Both the position numbers and the translations under genes were made by a program. Below, one piece after another: positions 10,953 through 22,719 of a stretch of DNA of 64,000 nucleotides; the stretch's first letter is position 1; the number at the start of each line of letters is the position of its first letter. This stretch comes from Luzula sylvatica (lineage: Eukaryota > Streptophyta > Magnoliopsida > Poales > Juncaceae), in the NCBI GenBank assembly GCA_946800325.1, contig OX326960.1, positions 55,016,855 to 55,080,854 on the forward strand, written 5' to 3'. The notes under the pieces were generated by a model. That model did not search any database and was not told where the DNA came from. It saw only the letters and a list, made by a program, of their open reading frames with translations.

Positions 10953-12160
10953 GGGAAATTTTAAATAGTAGACGAGAATAAGTTCGGAATACCGAAAATA
11001 GCCAATTTAGTTTGGAAATTTGGATTCTAACACCATCGACTTTTGAAAAGTCGAGAGAGCATGGAAAACTTTCGACTTTTCAAAAGTCGAGACCTTGTTG
11101 TTTCCTAATTAATCTGTTAACTCTGTTAAACCTGTCGACTTTTCAAAAGTCGAGTGTTCCACTTCCCGAGACACAGTATTACCGACGGCCCGTCGCGGAA
11201 GACCCAGTATTACCGTTGGCCCATCGCAGAAGACCCCATCACTGTACAGCTCCAGTATTACCGACGGCCCGTCGCAGAATACCCCATCACGTACAGAGAC
11301 ATCTGCCCAGTATTACCGACGGCCCGTCGCAGAAGAATGTATTACCGACGGCCCGTCGCAGAAGACGGTATGTCTATTTGCGTGCTGGCTGGAGAAAGAC
11401 GATATTTTGAGAAAACTTAAATGATGTTCGAAAATTATCGACTTTCCAGCTTAAATGGTGTTTTTTTAATTCATATTAATATATTGTCTATTTGTTATTT
11501 TTTGTCAAGGATTGTTTATATTTAGTTTGAATTTGATTAGTACTAATCAAATTTTACAATATCTTAACTCATTTTACAAATCACAGTTTAAGCTAAATAT
11601 AAACAATCCTTGACAAAAATAACAAATAGACAATATATTAATATGAATTAAAAGACACCATTTAAGCTGGAAAGTTGATAGTTTTCGAACACCATTTAAG
11701 CTTTCTCAAAATATCGTCTTTCTCCAGCCAACAAAGGACGTAAATAGACATACCGTCTTCTGCGACGGGCCGTCGGTAATACATTCTTCTGCGACGGGTC
11801 GTCGGTAATACTGGGCAGCTGTCTCTGTACGTGATGGGGTATTCTGCAACGGGCCGTCGATAATACTGGAGATGTACAGTGATGGGGTCTTCTGCGACGG
11901 GCCGTCGGTAATACTGGGTTTTCTGCGACGGGCCGTCGGTAATACTGTGTCTTGGGAAGTGGAACACACGACTTTTGAAAAGTCGACAAGTTTAACAGAT
12001 TAATAGGAAACAACAACGTCTCGACTTTTGAAAAGTCGAAAGTTTTCCGTGCTCTCTCTCGACTTTTCAAAAATCGATAGTGTTAAAATCCAAATTTCCT
12101 AACTAAGTTAGCTATTTCCGGTATTCCGAACTTATTCTCGTATACTATTCAAAATTTCCC
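10953..12160. mobile_element. Foldback Mutator-like element, 1.2 kb
   Basis: Two arms of about 560-590 bp are inverted repeats of each other, from GGGAAATTTTAAATAGTAGA at the left to its near complement ending ATTTCCC at 12160. Perfect 9-bp duplications TTTATTTTA flank it at 10944-10952 and 12161-12169. A 9-bp TSD and very long inverted repeats indicate a non-autonomous Mutator-superfamily foldback element. Apparent ORFs on both strands are repeat translations. Each arm carries three copies of the 19-bp palindrome TCGACTTTTSAAAAGTCGA and about five copies of a CCGACGGCCCGTCGCAGAAG-type unit. Confidence 0.9.
11180..11366. repeat. Array of CCGACGGCCCGTCGCAGAAG-type units (left arm)
   Basis: Five copies, some mutated, begin near 11180, 11209, 11259, 11315 and 11344. 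The mirror copies lie at about 11755-11945 in the right arm. The core GACGGCCCGTC is itself palindromic and matches the subterminal repeats of the CACTA element at 2935-5873. Confidence 0.8.
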
Positions 12161-13880
12161 TTTATTTTATTATTATCCAATGTTAATTTTTTTAAACATA
12201 AATAAAATATTAAAATTATATAAACACATGTAATGATTTTATTTTTTTAAATCACATGTTCAAAAATATTTATGAATTTTCTTAGAATTAATAAAATTAA
12301 TAAAAAATAACAAAAATACTATTTTAATTACTACATATGAAAATAAAAAGATATTTTTGGTAAAAAAAAAAATATTTAGTATCATCCGTGATTAATTTTT
12401 AATTTTTATATGGATATTTGAAAATAAAAGTTTGGTAGAATTTTTTTTTTTAGTTTTACAAAAGATAAGAGTTTTTTTTATAATATTGAAAACAAATTTT
12501 TTTTTTTTTGAAATTTTCCCTGTTGATAAACTGTTTGTAAATAGTGATGATGTTGAAAAATAGGAGTTGAAGAAAATAATAAAATTAGACAAAAGAAAGG
12601 TCTAGAATGGGTTAGGAGAAAAAGACATGTATGATGTCATTGATGTGTATATGAGGCGGAGCCAGTCATTACTCATCCTCAACCCTCGTCCACTTGGCCA
12701 CTCCATTATTATATGAATATTTCGAATATACCCCTTATTATAATTAGAAATTAAGCCAAGTTATGCATACTGATGCTTCTGTGTTAATATTGAAATTTTG
12801 TAGGGTCAAACTTCAAAGTGAAGAAAAGCCAGTTATAATTTGGTATGAATCGAATCAGACAAACCAAGTTACCAAACCTAATTGGTAGGTAGTACGTATT
12901 GGGTTCTATTGATGGCGGCTTTTGCTTTCATTAGGGTTTGCTTGGACCATCAGGAATCAATTCCAGAGCCCTCTGATTTTTATTGGGGTTTGTTTACCAA
13001 ATCTAATTTCTTTATATTTCATTAGGGAAAGAAGATCATTGGAGATATGAAATTGATTGGATGAGTGGATGAGAAGGAAAGTAATGCTAAAAAGTCGTAA
13101 GGGAATGTGATGCTTTTCATACTTCTGTTTTGAAATTTGTTAAAACAAAGAAAATGTGCACGTAAGTTTCGTACGTATAATCTCAACCATTAACGATTCA
13201 TCAGAACATCTTTAGGGGCCTTTTTATTTCGGATTTTAAAATATGCATCGAATATGAAAAAATGATTTTGTATGCAATATATTTACTATTTATTATTTGA
13301 AAAAAATAATGTCCAAGAAAAATAGAGAAAACTCATCAATTTTGATGATAATATTGTTTTCATGAAATATGTTTCAAAATGTCGCGAATGACGTTATTTT
13401 ATTAACTAGAATACAATCCAAACGTAATAATAAAATGAACAAGGATGAATGCCAAAAAATATTAATTTTCAAAAATATCTCGTCCGCATTAATATGGACA
13501 CTCCAATGCTGGTACAAGCAATTTCGATACCAGATGGTAACCTTGTGAAGAAAACAATTAAGTCTACTTTGGACGAAATCAAGTATTTTCATATGCAAAA
13601 AGTCTAGAGTCTAGACCTACCGAGATGAACCTCCGACAAATTAATCCCGAATGGTAATTTATGGTATGAAATGTGCATGGGACCCATATAATTTTTGCCA
13701 TAAAAATTGAATCGGGATTTGGGTTCTAGTTCGGTTAGTGTAGATTTGTCCTTTCATATGCATCTTTTCCTCCTCTCAATCTATCAAGGTTTTTTATTTA
13801 CTTTTTATGAAATTTTCATATAACACTTGTAAATTTGTAATAATTATTTTGATATGTGGCCAGGTAAGAGAATATGTTTC
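12161..13880. other. AT-rich intergenic DNA
   Basis: No credible coding region. Runs of A/T dominate 12161-12600. The rest is low-copy-looking sequence without recognisable features. Confidence 0.45.
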
Positions 13881-14460
13881 GGATCTTTACAGAGTACTCG
13901 CGCGGGTTTACCCCTATCATCGAACCACCAATAAAATTAAGCAGCCCGTACTAAATAGCCCATACCCATCCCGTAGCTGATGTGGCGCATGCACATCTGC
14001 CTCGTCAGCATGACAAATCAGCAAACTTAGTAAGTATGAACCGCATCCGACATGGCTTGAATCCATTTTTATCTCACCCGATAAGAATCCACTTTAGCGC
14101 CCCATTCTCTTCGTCTCCTTCTTATTCTCTCCCTTCGTCTTCTCTTTCTTTTCAACGCCTTCTATTTGTCTCGTCGTCGCCTCCAATGCCTGAACCTTTT
14201 CGCTTCCTCCTCTTTCCTTTTCCCCCTTTCGCCTAAACCCTAGAATTTTCAAGGGTCAAATATCCTCTCTTGATCCTCTCATACGTCCCGCATCCTTCGT
14301 CAAATCATCTCCAAATCGAATCTACTTCGTCAAGGTATCAAACTCTCTTTCATCTGATTGTCTAATTAAGTAATTAAGTGTACGATTTATTCTTATTATT
14401 TTGTATTTTTTGATGATTTATTTGCTAACTAAGTGTAGGTTTTCATCTGATCAGGAAGTG
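13880..14460 (+). other. Orphan promoter/leader-like segment
   Basis: The composition changes to GC-richer, then to CT-rich sequence typical of a plant 5' UTR, with an AAACCCTAGAATTTTC telo-box-like motif near 14234. A plausible donor (CGTCAAG|GTATCAAAC) lies at about 14334 and an acceptor (CTGATCAG|GAAGTG) at about 14454. No coding exon follows. It looks like the 5' part of a gene whose body is gone, or of one too diverged to recognise. Confidence 0.35.
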
Positions 14461-14524
14461 AAAACAATCTGGGTAAAGTGAAGGATTTTCTATTTGATGA
14501 TTTAAGTGCAAGATATATGATTTA

Positions 14525-14767
14525 TGGAGAGTTCTATCATACACCCTATTAAAAAAGTATTTTGGGTATTTATAAGGGTGTATTATAAATTTTATTTTGT
14601 ATGGATATTTATTTTTTCATGAACAATTGAAATTTTTTATTTAGTCTATCATTTATTGATACATATATTTGAAAATTTACCTTAAATACTTATTAATTGA
14701 TAATTATTCAAAATATCGTTGAAAAATGAAGTATCATAAGTAAAAATAGCGTATAATAGAACTTCCC
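14525..14767. mobile_element. MITE, 243 bp, 8-bp TSD
   Basis: Imperfect terminal inverted repeats (TGGAGAGTTCTATCATACAC left; GGGAAGTTCTATTATACGC as the reverse complement of the right) are flanked by ATGATTTA at 14517-14524 and 14768-14775. The interior is AT-rich with no ORF. An 8-bp TSD suggests a hAT- or Mutator-type MITE. Confidence 0.7.
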
Positions 14768-15017
14768 ATGATTTAAAATGGTAATATTTGCTCTTCCAGT
14801 TCCTTCTCCACATCATTAGATAATTATCCGACCGCAAGCCCGTTTACTAATTCCCACGACGATAAAAAAAGCCTCTGGGCCATACATTTCACCAAACTAC
14901 ATCATCGCCAAAATGGAGGAAAATCTCGAAATAGAAACCGGAGCCCATAAGAGTTCAACGTACCAGCTACCAGGACAGGATAAAATGCAAGTTTACAATT
15001 GCAATCTTTGTACATAG

Positions 15018-15360
15018 AGATAGTGTAAATGGTACAATTAGTATGCATGTTTGGTATTATAAATTTGGAATCGTGAATATATTGAGGAATTTTGTATTGA
15101 AATATCTTAAAATATAATATTATCATTTGAAAGGTGTTATGTATTGAAATATAAGATTACCCTTTAAAATATGTCGTACTGAAATATTCAAAAAATTAAA
15201 AGAAAAAACCAACAAATTTTTAAAACTAATATAGCATCCAAATTTTTGATGAAATACAAAATTCCGACAATCTAATATAACATTCAGATTTTTTTCAAAC
15301 TGATATTACCAATTTAATCAACAAACATTATAAAATTGGAGTTGGAAATTATTTTAAGAT
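15018..15360. other. AT-rich intergenic DNA
   Basis: No gene seen. A 34-codon ORF ending at 15017 (MEENLEIETG...NCNLCT) is too short to call. Confidence 0.4.
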
Positions 15361-15373
15361 AAGGAAAATATCA

Positions 15374-15484
15374 ATCAAGACTAGTGCAACAAGCGATAGG
15401 CCAATAAGCGAGGGAAAACAGAGTATCCACTCAAAGACTAGTGCAATAGGCCAATAAGCGAGGGAAAACAGAGTATCCACTCGC
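15374..15484 (+). repeat. Tandem duplication, ~57 bp x 2
   Basis: The segment AGACTAGTGCAA...AGAGTATCCACTC is present twice in direct orientation (about 15377-15423 and 15436-15482). The first copy carries a 7-bp extra CAAGCGA. Confidence 0.85.
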
Positions 15485-15540
15485 TGCAACTGTCTGCTAC
15501 AAAACAGAGTATGTACTGTCTGAGACGAAACAGAGTATTG

Positions 15541-15542
<2 letters not shown>

Positions 15543-15573
<31 letters not shown>
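15543..15573. repeat. (GA)n microsatellite
   Basis: An uninterrupted GA dinucleotide run of about 31 bp. Confidence 0.95.
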
Positions 15574-15576
<3 letters not shown>

Positions 15577-15679
15577 CTATAGAGAGTGTTGGTTGGGGCC
15601 TGAGTGTTGAGAGAAGGGGCGTGGGCGCTGTCATTTTTGCGTCCATTTCTTGTATCGGATCCGGATCTAGCGAGTCTAA

Positions 15680-16360
15680 GGGGCCGTTTGGCAAGCGGAA
15701 TTAGTAGAGTGGAATTGGATTATAAGGTGAAGGAGAAAAAAGTTCTGGAATTAGTAATTCCATAGTTTGTTTGGATGTCCAAATTATAAGATGCTGGAAA
15801 GTATAATTTTTTGTTTGGTTGTTTAGAAAAATTCTGGAATTTTGTTAATGACGATCTACAAATAATGCTTAATTAAAATTGATAAAAAATATTAACTATC
15901 TTTGTTAAATAATCAAATAATATTAACTGTATCTCTACATTATTATTTATTATAATATTATATTTTATCCAATTATAATATTATTATAATGATATATAAT
16001 ATTATATTACACTATCGTAATATAATTATTATATATTATTACCATAATATATTTACTAATATAATTATATTCTAATATATTATATTATTAGATAATATAT
16101 AATGTTATGTTAGTTATATGGAAATAAAAATTATAAAACAATTATTTTATTATTATACTATAATTTCTATAATAGTAGCAATTCATAATATAATTATTAT
16201 ATATTATTACAATAATATATATAATAATACAATAATAAATAATTTAATTTAATTAATACAATATAATAGTATTATCATAATATTAAATTATTATAATGTT
16301 ATTATTATTCTTATTATGATATTATATTATTATAATATTATATTATTATTGTTATTATTA

Positions 16361-16436
<76 letters not shown>

Positions 16437-17318
16437 ATATTAGTTTTAAGATATTAATAATATGATTATCGTTAATATAACATTATTGCAATATAAAATT
16501 ATCATAATATTATTAATTGTAGTAATATTACGGTACTAATTTTAATAATATTATAATAATAATATAATATTAATTATAATATGTTATGATATTAATATAT
16601 TATAATAATACTAATATGCTATTATAGTAATATATTAATATTGTTATTATTATATTAATATAACATTATTTAAATAATAATAATATATTAATATATTAAT
16701 ATTATTACTATTATATTAGTATATTCATATAATATATTATTATAATATTAAAATATTAATATTATTAATGTATTAATTTATTAATATTATTTATATTATA
16801 ATATTAATATTTTAATATATTATTATTAATATATTATATTACTAATGATATTAATATATTAATACTTATATAAATATATTAAAATAATATTAATATATTA
16901 TAATAATATTTATTATAATATTATTGTATTATTAATTAATAATATATTAATATTGATATTAGTATTAATAATTATTATAATTGTAATTATTATATATGAT
17001 CATATTAATATATAATTATATAATAATAAATATATTATTATAGTATAATATTTCTTTAGCATCAATCTTTAGCCATCAATTAAACACGTTATATAATTAA
17101 GTCTTAAGAAGTGGAGACCATATTAATTGAGATGCTAATGTTTTGCCGGAATTTGGGGTTCCAAGTTTTTTTGGAATTGAAATTGGTAGCTTTGAAGGGG
17201 TAAATATAATTCAGCAAATTGAAATTCCACTTTGGAATGGTTACCAAACATGAAATATTTGTTTTGCTGGAAAAAAATTTCCAATTCCAGCCCCAAATTC
17301 CTCCATCCATACAGGCCC
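15680..17318. mobile_element. PIF/Harbinger-like non-autonomous element with AT-rich core
   Basis: The left end GGGGCCGTTTGGCAAG and the right end CCATACAGGCCC (reverse complement GGGCCTGTATGG) match the PIF/Harbinger/Tourist terminus type. TAA is duplicated at 15677-15679 and 17319-17321. About 150-250 bp at each end is related to sequence at 20600-20696 and 61700-61800. The interior (15900-17060) is almost pure A/T with a (TTA)n tract. No transposase ORF is present. Confidence 0.8.
16349..16434. repeat. (TTA)n microsatellite
   Basis: A near-perfect ATT trinucleotide run of about 85 bp within the Harbinger-like element. Confidence 0.9.
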
Positions 17319-17321
17319 TAA

Positions 17322-17633
17322 GCGAATTAGCTGGCGAGTTCTTTTTTCCGTCCATTTCTATGTATGTGTTCCTTCTCTACCGTCTCTTTGAATCAAATCC
17401 CTTCAATTGCCTCGTCTCTCCGTCTTCAGGTATTTATGTACATGTTTTTCTCTTACTTGAATCTCTTCTTTGATTTGTTAGTCGAAATAGTCTTACATCT
17501 CGTGAATAATAATATTTGAAATAGACTTAATCATTGAATTCCTTCTCCGTCTTGAGTAATTATGAGTATAATTGTCTAGTAAATTCGGTCATTGTGAATT
17601 GAGTAGATGTGGTCACTATGTCTTCAGTGATTA
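17322..17633. other. Leader-like flank of the Harbinger insertion
   Basis: CT-rich sequence with a possible donor (CGTCTTCAG|GTATTTATG near 17429). No coding exon is recognisable. Confidence 0.3.
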
Positions 17634-18960
17634 CTAGGAGATTACCCGCGCTTCGCGGCGGTTTTGTTTCATTTGTTTTAACATACACATAATATATACA
17701 CATAATATATAGTTATGATTTTTCGGGAGCAAATATAAAACTTTATGAAAATAAATATCATATTGATTAAGAAAGTTTGATGATGACAAAATTATTATAT
17801 TATTTTTTAATATGACACGTTGCGAAATATTTATTTAGTACTTTAATGCAACACATACAAAAAAAATAAATGTCACTATAAAATAATAAAACAACATGCG
17901 TGAACATAAACAAAAATCAAAACCATATGATATTTTAAATTTTCATATCTAAAATTAAGAATAATAACATTGTAAAAATTTAAAAAAATTATTTGTGTCT
18001 GATAAATTTTATGTTTCATGTTTATTATTGAAAAATATTATATAAGTTAAAGAAATTATTTGTGTTTAGTAAATTAATATCTTTCATTACTTTTTTTTTA
18101 AAGATTAACATGAAAGTGTTTTAAGTAAAAATACAAATATAACATAATTGTTTTAAAAAATAATAATAATAATTAGGATGTGCAATTTTTTTCAATTATA
18201 TTTTTAAAAATAATAATAATTATGATTACAAGTCATTAATGTAATTATATTTATTTTTATATCTTTTTTTACATAATTATTTTCATAATTTTAAGTTAGA
18301 GAAAAATATTGAATATATGATAATAACATACTTAGTAGTATGTGCAATTTTTTTGAATTATAGTTTTAAAAATAATAATAATTAGGCTTACAAATCATTA
18401 ATGTAATTATATTTATTTTTATATCTTTTTTTACATAATTGTTTTCATAATTTTAAGTTAGAGAAAAATATTAAATATATGACAATATGGATCTCAAAAT
18501 AAAGATAAAATTCGAGCCAATATATTTCTTAATTTTTTTAAGTTATATTATGAAAATACTAACAATATTTGATGTATGTTTTATGATATTATATATTAAT
18601 TTATTAATGTTAGATATTTAAACTCTTCACATTCTATTTGTATTCACAATTGATCATGTAACATATTGTGAAAAAATTCAAAATAAAATACAACTTGTCC
18701 AACATGAACCTAACAAATAATATTTTGACACATCATCAATGTAAGGTGATGTGACCTTCTAAAATTGCTTAAAACTATGTGTAAAATAAGGGACACATAA
18801 ATATCTACAAATAAAACATAATCACACAAAATCAAAGGTTAATCTATGGTTCATATGTTGCCACATATCTTAATCTAATGGTTGAAATAATTGTGATGAT
18901 GTGGCATGAGTTGTGATGAGGTGGCATGAGGAGATTGCATAAAGATGGGTCAAAAATAAG
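17634..18960 (-). mobile_element. Helitron-like element, 3' terminus at 17634
   Basis: On the minus strand the sequence ends in a GC hairpin followed by a CTAG terminus (CCGCCGCGAAGCGCGGG ... TCCTAG, then host T), the standard Helitron 3' end. The preceding host base is A on the plus strand, consistent with A|T insertion. The 5' end is not certain; the right boundary (about 18.95 kb) is an estimate. Inside is a direct repeat of about 165 bp (about 18177-18343 and 18344-18490, sharing ACATAATTRTTTTCATAATT). No Rep/helicase ORF is seen, so it is non-autonomous. Confidence 0.55.
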
Positions 18961-19489
18961 GGGGTTGGTTAATTGAACTAATTATGAGTATAATTGTGTG
19001 TTTCTCTCTGAACAAGACGGTTAAGCCAGTGTTACTTAAGAGTATAATTGCGTGTTTGATATTTTATCCTATTTCGCTATTTGGTCTCTGGTTCTTTTAT
19101 CCTGACAATTTCAATTTCATATATTTAGGCCATTGTAAAGTTTGATATTTCATCCTATTTATACCAGTGTGATTGATATTTCATCCTATTTATCTAATTA
19201 TGATTATACCAGTGTGAGTGATTTTAATTTCTCTCAAATTTTATATAAATATATAATATATGGAACCCGAAAGTATATCAAATAACCAAAATACAAGAAA
19301 GAATGTTCATTGGACTCCCAAAACGACGTTATTCCTTCTCAAGCATTCGGCCGAAGCTGCGAGATATAATATAAAGGAAATATAGGTTATAAAAGCACGG
19401 TAATAGATTCCGAGTGTAAGGACTAAGGAACTCAATATTGGATTTAATCTTAATTATATTGATGCACACATCAGTAATCATATCAAGAA

Positions 19490-20076
19490 TCATTAAAAGA
19501 ATTGGCGAGCAATTCAAGCTCTAAAAAAATGAGTGGTGTTCATTATATCGTTATGTACGAAGATGAATCACACACCTTGCTTGAGGTAATGATCATGTAA
19601 TTTGTTATTTAGTTTTATACAAAATAGCATGCATGTGCCTACATTCATATCTAATTTAGAAAAATTCGGGTGCATATAATTGGATAAATAAACGAATCAT
19701 GTGATATAAAGAGATGGAGTTAGTATGTGAAAATGATATTGCAAACATAAACAGTTCTTAGACGAGATACTCCTCGTTTGGTGTTTCATATGATGGGTCA
19801 ACTTCCCCAACATATTGGTTTCACAAGATGATAATCCACGACACTATTAATTTAGATAGGATTGAAGAGGAATCTAGGATCCAATGTCGAACTCAACTAT
19901 TCTGGCTTAAACGAGGTATGAATGATTTGACCAATTATGTTGGAAATCTTGTAAATGCTATTGGCAAGACCCAAGTCTCATCAAGTTTTTTCAGATATGT
20001 GGAAAGAACTAAAAAAATTATTGGATTTGTACACAAATACGCCACTCAAATCGACTCTTCAATATTTTTTTGGTAA
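19490..20076 (+). pseudogene. Decayed RPB11/AC19-type RNA polymerase subunit-like gene, copy A
   Basis: Three separated coding islands read in plausible order. The first is about 19520-19585 (GVHYIVMYEDESHTLLE, followed by a GT donor). The second is about 19757-19830 (LRRDTPRLVFHMMGQLPQH). The third is about 19850-19990 (RIQCRTQLFWLKRGMNDLTN). The order resembles RPB11/RPC19-like proteins (E-D-HT-L, then RD-P-V-F, then VRIQTT...INDL), and copy B gives the even more RPB11-like KQAVNDLTGYLENLKNSI. Frames are broken between islands. The family assignment is by eye only. Confidence 0.3.
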
Positions 20077-20597
20077 ATGAGAGTCTAGGTGTATGTTATC
20101 ATGGAGTTAAACAAGAAATGATGAAAATAATCGATCAATCCTTACTTTACGATGGAGCGGGAGAAAATGGAGGTAGTAGTTTACCATGGAGTTAAGAAAT
20201 TTATGATGATATAATATTTTGGTATAAATATACATTTTGGTGGTAGTAATTATTCGTAATGATACATGTTGTGGAGGGTAAATTGCATGGTTTTTTTTAG
20301 ACTTAGTATTTTTTTTGTGCGGACGTTGTTACATTAGTTATGTTTAAGACCAAATTTGTATGTTAGTAATTTTAATATTTTATACTTAAATTATGTTGCA
20401 TAGATTTAATTATAACATGTATGATTTACATACATCTTAGCTCAATGCAAAAATGTTGCGTGATTGTGTTTTGTGAAATCAATGAAATCGTTATTCAATT
20501 ATCTATAACTATTTTCATATCTAAAATTACAATACACCATAACTTTACAACAACTAAATATAAAATTATACTTTGTACTTCGTAGGATTTTAATTTC

Positions 20598-20697
20598 AAG
20601 CATCCAAACAAACACAAGAATGAACTAATTCCAGAATTTACTTTCACGCCATCTTATAATTCGATTCCTTTCTATTAATTCTACTTGCCAAACAAGC
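20598..20697. repeat. Harbinger-like element end
   Basis: The sequence ending CTTGCCAAACAAGCCCTAA is the reverse complement of the terminus type at 15680 (GGGGCCGTTTGGCAAG). The internal part (TCTTATAATTCGATTCC) also matches. Present in duplication copy A only. Confidence 0.65.
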
Positions 20698-21385
20698 CCT
20701 AATAGAATCTTAGATAAGCGTGAAACTTAACAAAACTATTTAATCGAATGATACTAAAAATAAATCGGTGAGGAACGCGGTGTATCTCCACGCCCCGTAC
20801 CGAGTTTCTTTGAATGTAAAAATGAATTTGTTGAGGAGGGAATCGAAAAGATCGATGAAGATTATTTACTGGGTTATAGTTTCTTTTGTGTTTCTAGGGC
20901 TTTTGAATCCGTTGAGATTAGTGATAGTTAACTCAAAAATAACTTAGGAGAAATATAAGAAGAAGAAAAAAGGAAACTGTACGAATGAAATCCATATTGC
21001 TTACCAGCAAAATGATTTTTTTTGGTTACTTGGCACACCACATAAAAAATTTAAATTGCTTTAGTCATCATATGAACATGAATACAAGCAAAGAAATCAT
21101 GTCTCATTTGTTTATTGTGTATAGCTTCATACAAAAAGATCTTTAGCATATCATTTTTGTGAGCTAAAATATTTTATATATTATCTATTGAAGTATCTTC
21201 TTCGAGGGACAAAATAAAATACATTATCCGAATCGATTATACAAAATTTCTTCGATTTATAACTCAATTATTTTTGAGATATTGGAAGAAAATCAATACA
21301 ATGAGATACAAACAATATATACTATTATTTATGTATTTCGTACGGTCAACCTCCCTAGAGTAAAATATATTAGTGACCATAATAA

Positions 21386-21864
21386 TATATAACATGGCTA
21401 CGAGGAGTGTAAAGACTATGACGATATCTACAAAGTTCATTTTATTAAGACCCATCTCCTTGACATTTAGATAGTGTGTAGCATCTACGGTTCCTCTAAT
21501 TACATCTCGTTCATATATATGACGTTTAAATAACGATAAACTCATACGAGCAAAAGTAATCGAGATTTGGGTTTGTATCATAAAGATGCATTCGGGTTGC
21601 TTGAGGAATCCAAGGCGAAAGAATTCATGTCTGCATTTAAGAACCAGAAAAAGAAAGAAGGTATCTTGAGTTTTAGTAAAATGGAATTGATGACGAAGTT
21701 TGCTAAAGTGTTATCGAAGCAACGAGATTGAGATTGTTTTCTTGTATTTTGGTGGTTTTGAATGAGGATTAGGGGTTTTTGGGTTTATTTTAACTTTTGT
21801 TAATTGTGTGTTTTTTTGTCGGTTCTGATTAGTATTTTGGGTGTTTAGGATTGATTGTATTTCA
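21386..21864. other. Spacer between duplication copies
   Basis: No gene is supported. The apparent 105-codon ORF on the minus strand (21264-21581) crosses the duplication border and resembles nothing I recognise. Confidence 0.35.
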
Positions 21865-22139
21865 CCCTAATTATCTAATTATGATTATACCAGTGTGATT
21901 GATTTTAATTTCTCTCTAATTTTGTATAATACATAATAGATGGAACCCGAAAGTATATCAACTTAACAAAAATTCAAGAAAGGAGATATAAGTTTTAAAA
22001 GGAGATATAGGTTTTAAAAACACGATAATACATTCAGCGTGTAAGGAATTCAATAAGAATTTAATCTTAATTACATGTATGCTCACATCAATAATCATAT
22101 CAATACTCATTAAAAAAGATGACGAGCAATTCAATTTCT

Positions 22140-22719
22140 TAAAAATATGAGTGGTGTTCATTTTGAGGAGGCAAGCAACTATCACGGTCGTTACGCACGA
22201 AGAGGAATCACACTTTTTTTTTAGCAGAAGAATCACACACTTTGCTTGAGGTAATGATCATGTAATTTGCTATTTCAGAAAAATAGTTTTATACAAAATA
22301 ACAAGTATGTGTCGATATTCATATCTAATTTAGAAAAATTCGGATGCAGATAATCGGATAAATAAACGAATCATGTGGTATGACGAGATGGAGTTAGTAT
22401 GCAAAAATGATATTGCGAAAACGGTACTAAAAAGGGATACTCCTCGTTTGGTGTTTCATATGATGGGTCAACTTCCCCGTCATAGTTGTTTCACAAAATG
22501 ATAATCCACATGGCATGATTAAATTTGACGAGATTGAAGACGGTGCCAATGTCAAACTCAACTATTCCGGGTTTGAAAAAGAGCAAACAAGCTGTGAATG
22601 ACTTGACCGGTTATCTTGAAAATCTTAAAAATTCTATTATCAAGTCCCATATCTCATTGAGTTTTCTCAGATATGTGGAAAAACTAAAAAAATTATCATA
22701 TTCGTACACGAAACAGTAA
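22140..22719 (+). pseudogene. Decayed RPB11/AC19-type subunit-like gene, copy B
   Basis: Islands equivalent to copy A: EMELVCKNDIAKTVLKRDTP then LVFHMMGQLPRH (about 22389-22475), and KQAVNDLTGYLENLKNSI (about 22575-22640), which resembles the RPB11 helix QAINDLDKEL-DHLKN. The frame is broken around 22500. Same low-confidence assignment as copy A. Confidence 0.3.

Larger units (their letters stand above)
19175..21385 (+). repeat. Segmental duplication, copy A
   Basis: This closely matches 21865-24635 in the same order and orientation, beginning ATCTAATTATGATTATACCAGTGTGA and ending near CGGTCAACCTCCCTAGAGTAA. It is longer than copy B by a Harbinger-like end (about 20580-20696) and lacks copy B's Helitron. 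The divergence seen by eye (many substitutions and small indels) suggests an old tandem duplication. Confidence 0.85.

Noticed and set aside
11012..11420. Overlapping ORFs of 88-132 codons rich in YYRRPVAE repeats, mirrored at 11662-12070
   Set aside because: Repeat translations of the palindromic units; identical on both arms of the foldback element.
14913..15017. 34-codon ORF ending NCNLCT, faintly zinc-finger-like
   Set aside because: Too short and without a second pair of ligands.
15680..20697. A single 5-kb Harbinger element from 15680 to the inverted end at 20697
   Set aside because: The end at 17318 pairs with 15680 through matching TAA duplications, and the 20.7-kb end lies inside a segmental duplication, so it is a separate remnant.
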